Part shown: one piece after another, positions 57,285 to 64,000 of the stretch | Position numbering within the stretch: the stretch's first letter is position 1 | Layout: the number at the start of each line of letters is the position of its first letter | DNA from: Rutidosis leptorrhynchoides | Taxonomy: Eukaryota; Streptophyta; Magnoliopsida; Asterales; Asteraceae | DNA: 64,000 nucleotides | Assembly (NCBI RefSeq): GCF_046630445.1 | Contig: NC_092335.1 | Coordinates: forward strand, 3,408,001 to 3,472,000 | Direction of reading: 5' to 3' | Program-made: the position numbers and the translations under genes | The notes under the pieces: generated by a model | The model's database searches: none | Told to the model about the DNA's origin: nothing | The model's input: only the letters and a program-made list of their open reading frames with translations

Positions 57285-59521
57285 TGTAACACCCCGTTTT
57301 TCCCCGTACATGATTTACAGGTGTATCGCGTATGTACGATAGGTGTATGAAGGAATTGAGACATGTTCATGCGTTAAAGTTCTTGTATGCGAAAAGTGAT
57401 CAGACCAAGTTAAAGGTCGCGGCGCGGAGGTATGGGTCGCGGCGCGACATTACAAACAAATCAGGGTCAGGAGGCACGGTAAGGAAGGCACCAGACCATG
57501 CCTTGGGTCGCGGCGCGACAGAAAGGGCCGCGGCGCGACATTAAGCTGATTTCAATTCCAGGAAGCATGTTAAGGAAACCATCAGAATACGTTATAGGTC
57601 GCGGCGCGACGATTGTGGCCGCGGCGCGGCATTCTGGGCGAGCTGGTACCAGATTTGCAATTTTAAAGGATGTTCGAGGGCATTTCAGTCATTTCGCGTT
57701 TGAGCCAGATTTGAGATCTTAATCTCATCCACTCATTCATTTTCCCTTTTATCTTTTTCCTTTTCTTTTTCTTCATTTTCTCTCAAAAACTCAAACACCC
57801 CAATTGATTCAAAGGGATTTTTGGAAAGGAAGAAGCGGGTTTTGATCGAAAGCGTAAGAGACAAGTTTGTTCCCCTCGTTCTTAGCTACAAGGTGATACT
57901 AGCGGTAAGCTCTAACTTCGAAATTCGTTTTTGTGTTCATCATTCAAATTTAGGGCTTTTGGCTTGTATGTTCATAGATGGAACCCATTTAGTTGTTAAT
58001 TGAAGATTAACACCAAGATTAGGGTTTATTGTTGTTATTGGCGGGTTTTGGATTTGGTGAACAAGTGTAAGTTTGTAAGACTTGCAAATGGGTGTAATCA
58101 CTAGTATTTAGTGATTATTGAGGTGTTGGAAGCCTTTAGGGTTCATTCGGTTGACTAATTTTGAAATGGGTCAAAATTAGGGTTTTGGTGTCAAATTGGG
58201 CAAGACAAGTGTTTAACACTTGTGTTCGGGTTTAATTGGCTTATTAGGACCAATGTCACTAGTGTTAGTGATTATTGGTTAGTTTGGGCGCGGTTTGAGC
58301 TTGGAAGTGCAATTTGGGTCGAAATCGCACTAGTTGTTAATTTGGGTTGATTTGTAAATCCACCCTAATTATGTTGTTGTATTTGTGATTAATGGAATAG
58401 GTACTTTCCATTGGCGTGTTGCGGATTTTGGATTTCACTTCATCGAGGCGTTTAAGGTGAGTGTAAATATACTATGCACATGTGTATGTGTAAAATGGGT
58501 GCGTGTGTGTAGGGTGACCCTTGTTCGGGTTTACTCTATCTTCGTGTGGGAGAATGGACCTTGTGCTTCGGGTCCATGTGATACGCTTATGCGTTGTGGG
58601 TTTTTACCCTTGGTGTTGTGAATTGGCTAGCGTTTTGGATAACCCTTTTGGCGATGGGTTGCTAGCATTTGTTGTTGAGGAAATGAATCTCGGTTAGTGC
58701 GGATTCATGATGACTCGGGTTGTTTCGGTCATCTTGGTGATGAGGTGGTGAATTTCGGGTTGTGCGAATTCACTAAGGCTCGGGTAGTTCGGCCAACCTC
58801 GGTTGTAGAAGTGGTGAAGGAAGTGAATCTCGGGTAGTGCGAATTCACTAAGGCTCTGGTAGTTCAGCCGACCTTCATGTGGTTTGGGTTAAGGGGTTAA
58901 CCTTATTGTTGTTGTTGATTATAACTATTGTATACGCGTATATACCTATTGTTGTGTTGTAGCTAATCTTGTTATGTTAGCTTGGCGGTTACGTAGCGTG
59001 TAGCTACTTGTGTATTGTGCTCTTTTGTAGTTGCTTACCATGCGGTTACGGTATGTGTTATTTTGATGCTTGGTGATGCGTAGCCATTTTATGCATATGT
59101 ATGTGTGTAGTACCTTTACATTCACTAAGCATTAGCTTACCCTCTCGTTGTTGATATTTTTATAGGTTCGCACGCTTGGCGGCTCGGGTAAGCTTGGGGA
59201 TTAGAGATCTTGGCTAGGTTGCTTTAGAAGATCTTGTTTTTGTACTTGATTAGGATTTGGGTAGCGTAGTCCCAAATCACCATGCTCGGTTTTGTGTAAA
59301 CGTAACTAGTCGGGTCATAATGATTATAACCGATTTATGATTTAATTAACGTATCATTGTATTAACGAGTTTAATCTATTAATGTATGTCTTTAAGTTCG
59401 TTGAACTTACTTTGATGAAAATACGTTTTGAAAATTGTGTAATGGGACCTAAAGTATTATTTAACGTGTATTAAAAGGAAAATTTTTATGGGCCGGTTTT
59501 AATACGGGTTGGGTTGTTACA
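57285..59521 (+). repeat. 5' LTR of the gag-only element
   Basis: 2237 bp, TGTAACACCCC...TTGGGTTGTTACA. It holds three palindrome pairs (57415-57630) and, further in, repeats of the GTGAATCTCGGGTTAGTGCG type (58680-58880) also seen in the internal region. Confidence 0.88.
57415..57630 (+). repeat. Three palindrome pairs with 91-bp period
   Basis: GGTCGCGGCGCGG-type units start at 57415 and 57435, 57506 and 57526, 57597 and 57617. Within pairs the distance is always 20 bp and from pair to pair always 91 bp. The sequence between the first and second pairs is recognisably a tandem duplicate (shared ATTA, CAGGA, TAAGGAA, CAGA blocks); the third is more diverged. Confidence 0.9.
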
Positions 59522-59523
59522 AG

Positions 59524-59535
59524 TGGTATCAGAGC
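59524..59535 (+). other. Primer-binding site, initiator tRNA-Met type
   Basis: TGGTATCAGAGC, 2 nt after the LTR end at 59521. Confidence 0.88.
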
Positions 59536-59913
59536 ATGGTCTAAGGGATTTAGGCGACTTGAGATAGGTGCCTAGACTTAGAATTTTGTGTGTGCTTATT
59601 TGTTGCGGGACTTGTAGGTGAACGGGTCGGAACGGGCTATAGTTAGTGCCTTGTTTGTAGGTGGACTAACGTTTGTGTTAATATGTGGATTCTATTAATA
59701 TATTATTGCATTGTGTTGGTTTATATCATCGAGCGAGGCGGTCGTTGTACTAACGAGTCGATACGGCGTGTGTGCATAATAAGGACTTGCAAACCTTATT
59801 ACGGGTGCAAATCGTGTCAAACAAGTGATGTACGACGGGTGTTGAGCAAGATGGGGCAGTGTTGTGCGTGTGGTTTTATACGTTCGTGGACTAATCATTT
59901 TGCATTCCTTAGA

Positions 59914-60855
59914 ATGGTGACGGGAAACGGGATTGAGACGAACGATCTAGAGTTTAACGCTAGAGTTGCGGCCGCTGTTGCGGAGCAAATGAGTGCATTT
60001 CGAGAAGAAATGGATAGGAAGTATTCCGAACGTCAAAGTAGTGGTGAAATGGAGCATTGTCTTAAGAGCTTCATGAGGACTAAACCCCCGATGTACGACG
60101 GAAAACCGGATCCTTTGATAAGCACAACTTGGATCTCGGATGTCGAAGGGTATTTTCGTACTATTGAATGCCCTCCCGAGAAAAAGACGAGACTCGCTAC
60201 TAGTTTATTGCGGGGTAGGGCAAAGGATTGGTTGGATGGTAAGATCGATCTTTTCAGTGGTGAACCGTTTATGGCGTTGTCGTGGGACGAGTTTAAGAAG
60301 GAATTCTTCGAGGAGTTCCGGACTTCAGCCGATTTGTCAGAAATGCGAAATGAGTTGCGAAATTTGCAACAAGGATCGATGGACTTGAATACTCTAAAGA
60401 CGACCTTTATGTCGAAGGCTCGTTTTTGCCCGGAGTATATTGGGAATGATCGGATGTTGATGGAAGATTTCTATCGGACTTTGAATGATGAGTTGCAGGG
60501 CAAAATTAGTGTAGGCCAAGTGAACTCGTTTGCGGAGTTATTTAACATGGCTAGGGGTTTCGAATCACATTCGCGATCGAAAGCTAGGGAGCTTTCAAAT
60601 AAGAGAAGGGTTGATTCGTATGGTGCTCCAAGTAAGAAAACTAAGGGTGCAGGTGCGAGTATGGGTAATGTGAAGAAAGGTTTGACGAGTTCTCGTGCGC
60701 CTAGATGTTTCAATTGTGGTGTTAGGGGCCACAAGTTGTGGGAATGCACAATGCCGGAGAGTGATGACGGAATGTGCTACTATTGTCATAAAGAGGGACA
60801 TCGCAAGCCGGATTGTCCCGAGTTGGCGGCGGCGAATGCCGCAAGGAGACGTTAA
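59914..60855 (+). CDS. gag: Gag protein of the gag-only element
   Basis: About 313 residues from MVTGNGIETNDLEFNARV; the frame is open further upstream, but that part is not gag-like. It has a retrotransposon-gag core (YDGKPDPLISTTWISDVEGY, LRGRAKDWLDGKIDLF, SWDEFKKEFFEEF) and two C-terminal zinc knuckles (CFNCGVRGHKLWEC, CYYCHKEGHRKPDC). It forms the particle and binds RNA in this family. The reading is uninterrupted. Confidence 0.85.
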   Translation: MVTGNGIETNDLEFNARVAAAVAEQMSAFREEMDRKYSERQSSGEMEHCLKSFMRTKPPMYDGKPDPLISTTWISDVEGYFRTIECPPEKKTRLATSLLRGRAKDWLDGKIDLFSGEPFMALSWDEFKKEFFEEFRTSADLSEMRNELRNLQQGSMDLNTLKTTFMSKARFCPEYIGNDRMLMEDFYRTLNDELQGKISVGQVNSFAELFNMARGFESHSRSKARELSNKRRVDSYGAPSKKTKGAGASMGNVKKGLTSSRAPRCFNCGVRGHKLWECTMPESDDGMCYYCHKEGHRKPDCPELAAANAARRR

Positions 60856-63254
60856 GGTACGTTTCGTTGTAATAAATATGGCCTTTTAATATTTATTTAT
60901 GTGTCGATGCGTCCGGGTTTGTAGGTTGCATAGTGTTTTGCATGTTATTGTTATGGGTGACGTTCCTAATGGAAGTACCCTATGGTGACGTTTTGATTAA
61001 TGGGCGAAGGGCGTAAGACTTGGTGTAACCAAGCATTCCTTAGTATTGAGAAATGTTCTACCAAGCCTTGGGAATGGGCTTTGGTGTTCGGATGTTAGAG
61101 AGTGTTCGCTCTCGTGTTGAAATTGATGAACCGTGAGGTTCGTCAGGTGGTTGGAACCTTTGAGATCGAGTGTTTTGGATCTCGATGTATGTTGGTAATG
61201 GAGTCTACATGACGCGACATTAGGTGCCTCTTTTATACCTACTAGCGTGGTGTTCAGCTCCGATTATGTTGTGGTTACATTGTACTTAGGGTACCGAAGT
61301 GAAACCTTTAGGTACATGAGTGACTAGGTGGAAGTTGACAAACTATAGCAATTGGATGATTGCGAGAGTATGGTTTGTGTAATCGTGGTACACTTTTCGT
61401 TCAAGTGTTTAAGGATTGGTTAAAATCCTTCGTATGCTCAAGGTTTGGAGCAAGATATGGTAATGGATCGTGTGAACCCAATTGTTGGTAAAGTCTACCT
61501 TTAGTAGCATTGTACGGTTGTACGAGAGGCGGTTATGGAACGTAGTTCCAAGTGGGGGAGTTACACTCCCGCACGAGGAAGTTTTAGTGTGAGACTTCGT
61601 ATAATGCTTTTGGTAGATCCGGAAGTTTGCGTTGGGATCTAGTTTTGGTCGATTTGTGGTAGAGTAAAATTTCGGTTAAATTGTACTTATGATTTTGGGA
61701 TATAAATTATCACCGAGGTGATAATGTGGTAATCTCGTTGAGAGATAATGGGCATGTTTGGCGAGCAAGGTGAAATCCCTCGGCTAAGGGATGTGCGTGG
61801 TAGATTCTCTTGTAGAGAATTATTGTTTTGTGCCTATGTTCGGTATAGGTGGTTCTTGCTCGATTGTGTGGATGGTTAGTGGTACCCGTTAGGGTTCACC
61901 ATAGTGTAGCAGAGCGCGATGTTGCAATACTCGTTGTTTGAGGCCAAAAGTGCGTATGAGATTGATGAAGCATGACCTTCGGGGTCGGCTGACTTCATCA
62001 TGGTATTGTTGATTGGTGGAGCATGACCTTCGGGGTTCGCTGACTTCATCATGGTATTGTTGATTGGTGGAGCATGACCTTCGGGGTCCGCTGACTTCAT
62101 CATGGGTTTAGTGTTATATCGGTATGGTATAACGTTATCGGAATGGGAGTACCATTCACGTGTTGTGTTGTGGGACGTGAATATCAGGTTGTTCGTATTC
62201 ACAATATTTCGAGTAGTACGATTGTCCCTGTTGGTTGGACTCATAGTTTGAGGTAGTGAATGTCGGGTAGTTCGGATTCACTAAGGCTCGGGTTGTACGG
62301 CCATCCTCAGTTATACTATGTGGCGGAGGTAGTGAATATCGGTTTACGCATATTCACAATGACTCGGGTTGTGCGGTCATTTCGTTGTGGGATATATGGA
62401 TTGGGTTGGTGAATTTCAGGTTGTGCGAATTCGCTAAGGTCTGGGTTGTTTCGACCATCCTCCATATGTGTTTAGGCTCGGGTTGTTTCGGCCATATTAT
62501 GTTGTATTGTGAACTATTGGTTGTTTTATATGCCGATGGTGGGGTCGTGAGGACCATGTTGTATGATTAGTGATGCGGATAGCCGCGTTTTGCTCACATG
62601 TTGTTACGGGTGTGACAATAGTTGATTTTGTACACCTTGGGATTTGCGTTGCCATAGCCGTTTGGGGTACTATCGATTTTAGCCGTTTGTTTATGATGTT
62701 ACGATAGTTGCATATTGGTCGTATTGCGCACTACAAGGGATGTTATGTGGTAAGCGTATCCGTAAGGATTCGTTTTTGTTCGGTCTTCATCATTTCGGGT
62801 TGTTGACCTTAGGTTGAGACTTGGTTGCTTTTAGCATTGTACTTGGTATGGTACGTTAAAGGGTTGATGTCTCGGTACGAGATTGGTGGAGTTTTTCCCG
62901 ATATGAGGGATTGAGCAAGTTTTAGTGCTCGGATTTGTGGACTTGATAAATGCGAATGACGATTTAGTTGTTAGGGGTAACTCTATGAAAAGAATTGCCT
63001 AGAGGGGTTGGAAGGATACGTGGCAATTTTGCGTATTCCAAGTGATCGTTATAAGACTTCGAATGATTTGTGTGTATTGTACGTCTCGGAATGCATGCAA
63101 CTGTGTATTTTAGTTAATGAATTAATCTTCGGGCTAGTGAGGAATGTGTTGGAAGTCGGATTGGAACGATTGTTTGAGAACCATCGAGTGTAGGTTCGAT
63201 TTGGTTAAGTGATTAGGATCACGAGGACGTGATCGAATCTAAGTGGGGGAGAGT
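60856..63254 (+). other. Non-coding internal region of the gag-only element
   Basis: 2.4 kb without a recognised domain on either strand. It contains a 51-bp tandem repeat (61971-62105) and diverged copies of a GTGAAT...GGTTGTGCG...TTCACTAAGGCTCGGGTTG unit (62140-62480) that also occurs in the LTR. It ends at the purine tract before the right LTR. Confidence 0.7.
61971..62105 (+). repeat. 51-bp tandem repeat, about 2.6 copies
   Basis: CATGACCTTCGGGG starts at 61971, 62022 and 62073, each followed by GCTGACTTCATCATGG. Each unit can form a small stem (GATGAAG with CTTCATC). Confidence 0.8.
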
Positions 63255-64000
63255 TGTAACACCCCGTTTTTCCCCGTACATGATTTACAGGTGTATCGCG
63301 TATGTACGATAGGTGTATGAAGGAATTGAGACATGTTCATGCGTTAAAGTTCTTGTATGCGAAAAGTGATCAGACCAAGTTAAAGGTCGCGGTGCGGAGG
63401 TATGGGTCGCGGCGCGACATTACAAACAAATCAGGGTCAGGAGGCACGGTAAGGAAGGCACCAGACCATGCCTTGGGTCGCGGCGCGATAGAAAGGGCCG
63501 CGGCGCGACATTCAGCTGATTTCAATTCCAGGAAGCATGTTAAGGAAACCACCAGAATACGTTATAGGTCACGGCGCGACGATTGTGGCCGCAGCGCGGC
63601 ATTCTGGGCGAGCTGGTACCAGATTTGCAATTTTAAAGGATGTTCGAGGGCATTTTGGTCATTTCGCATTTGAGCCAGATTTGAGATCTTAATCTCATCC
63701 ACTCATTCATTTTCCCTTTTATCTTTTTCCTTTTCTTCTTCATTTTCTCTCAAAAACTCAAACACCCCAATTGATTCAAAGGGATATTTGGAAAGGAAGA
63801 AGCGGGTTTTGATCGAAAGCGTAAGAGACAAGTTTGTTCCCCTCGTTCTTAGCTACAAGGTGAAACTAGTGGTAAGCTCTAACTCCGAAATTCGTTTTTG
63901 TGTTCATCATTCAAATTTAGGGATTTTGGCTTGTATGTTCATAGATGGAACCCATTTAGTTGTTAATTGAAGATTAACACCAAGATTCGGGTTTATTGTT
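63255..64000 (+). repeat. 3' LTR of the gag-only element (first 746 bp)
   Basis: Aligned at an offset of 5970 bp to the left LTR. Palindrome pairs are at 63385/63405, 63476/63496 and 63567/63587, with several C-to-T type changes inside the palindromes. Confidence 0.88.

Larger units (their letters stand above)
57285..64000 (+). mobile_element. Ty3-type LTR element with gag only (3' LTR runs off window)
   Basis: Left LTR 57285-59521, initiator-Met primer site 59524-59535, gag at about 59914-60855, then 2.4 kb without a recognised pol, a purine tract AAGTGGGGGAGAGT (63241-63254) and the right LTR from 63255. The visible part of the right LTR differs from the left by about 2%, many at CpG sites, suggesting under one million years. 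The structure fits a non-autonomous element that carries only gag. The flanking duplication cannot be tested because the right end is outside the window. Confidence 0.85.

Noticed and set aside
57332-57544. 70-codon frame repeated at 63302-63673
   Set aside because: Part of the LTR with GC palindrome blocks; the frame differs in length between the two LTRs and has no domain.
59524-59535. tRNA-Met gene fragments at the TGGTATCAGAGC sites
   Set aside because: They are primer-binding sites next to LTR edges; no cloverleaf sequence follows.
61971-62105. CRISPR-like array (regular 51-bp repeat)
   Set aside because: Three direct repeats with no unique spacers, in a plant LTR element; a plain tandem repeat.

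Overview
The window is plant nuclear DNA from a eudicot. The retrotransposon families and the short GC-rich motifs inside their LTRs suggest Asteraceae, but that is inference. It is AT-rich, with long (TA)n tracts and nested transposable elements around a few host genes. Nothing bacterial, organellar or CRISPR-like is seen.

Left arm (1-13223): a stack of LTR retrotransposons, all on the minus strand. One Athila-type Ty3 copy sits in the gag of a second Athila copy. The second copy sits in the leader of a chromovirus-like element, whose 5' LTR sits in a further, older LTR. Then comes a 5'-truncated LINE (13618-14828) and a non-autonomous hAT element (14875-16362, 8-bp target duplication). The hAT element carries a 509-bp foldback element with Mutator-type ends (15149-15657, 9-bp duplication).

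Host gene island (16.4-25.8 kb): a complete four-exon TFL1/CEN-like PEBP gene (17773-18788, +) faces an IQD calmodulin-binding protein gene (24064-19640, -). The 3.3-kb first intron of the IQD gene holds at least two MITEs, one with a cluster of CACATGTG-centred palindromes.

Middle (25.8-34 kb): an LTR fragment; a young, whole-looking Ty1/copia element (27376-32269) inserted at the edge of a foldback element; that foldback element, which has a telomere-like core and (TA)n tracts on both sides; and a tRNA-derived SINE with a 12-bp target duplication.

Right middle (34.1-53.4 kb): a SEUSS-like (SLK) transcriptional adaptor gene on the minus strand, decayed and split by a Tat-type LTR element (35486-52560). 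That element has gag-protease on one strand and a spliced extra ORF on the other, and a Tekay-type chromovirus (37617-47098) is inserted in the extra ORF. LTR divergences of about 1% (outer) and 0.4% (inner) fit the nesting order.

Right end (57285-64000): a Ty3-type element with a gag gene and no recognised pol; its 3' LTR runs off the window.

The most unusual pattern is shared by unrelated LTR families. Short GC-rich palindromes occur in pairs at fixed spacing: 31-32 bp in Athila-like elements, and 20 bp in the chromovirus and in the gag-only element. In the gag-only element the pairs repeat exactly every 91 bp. These distances are near whole helical turns.
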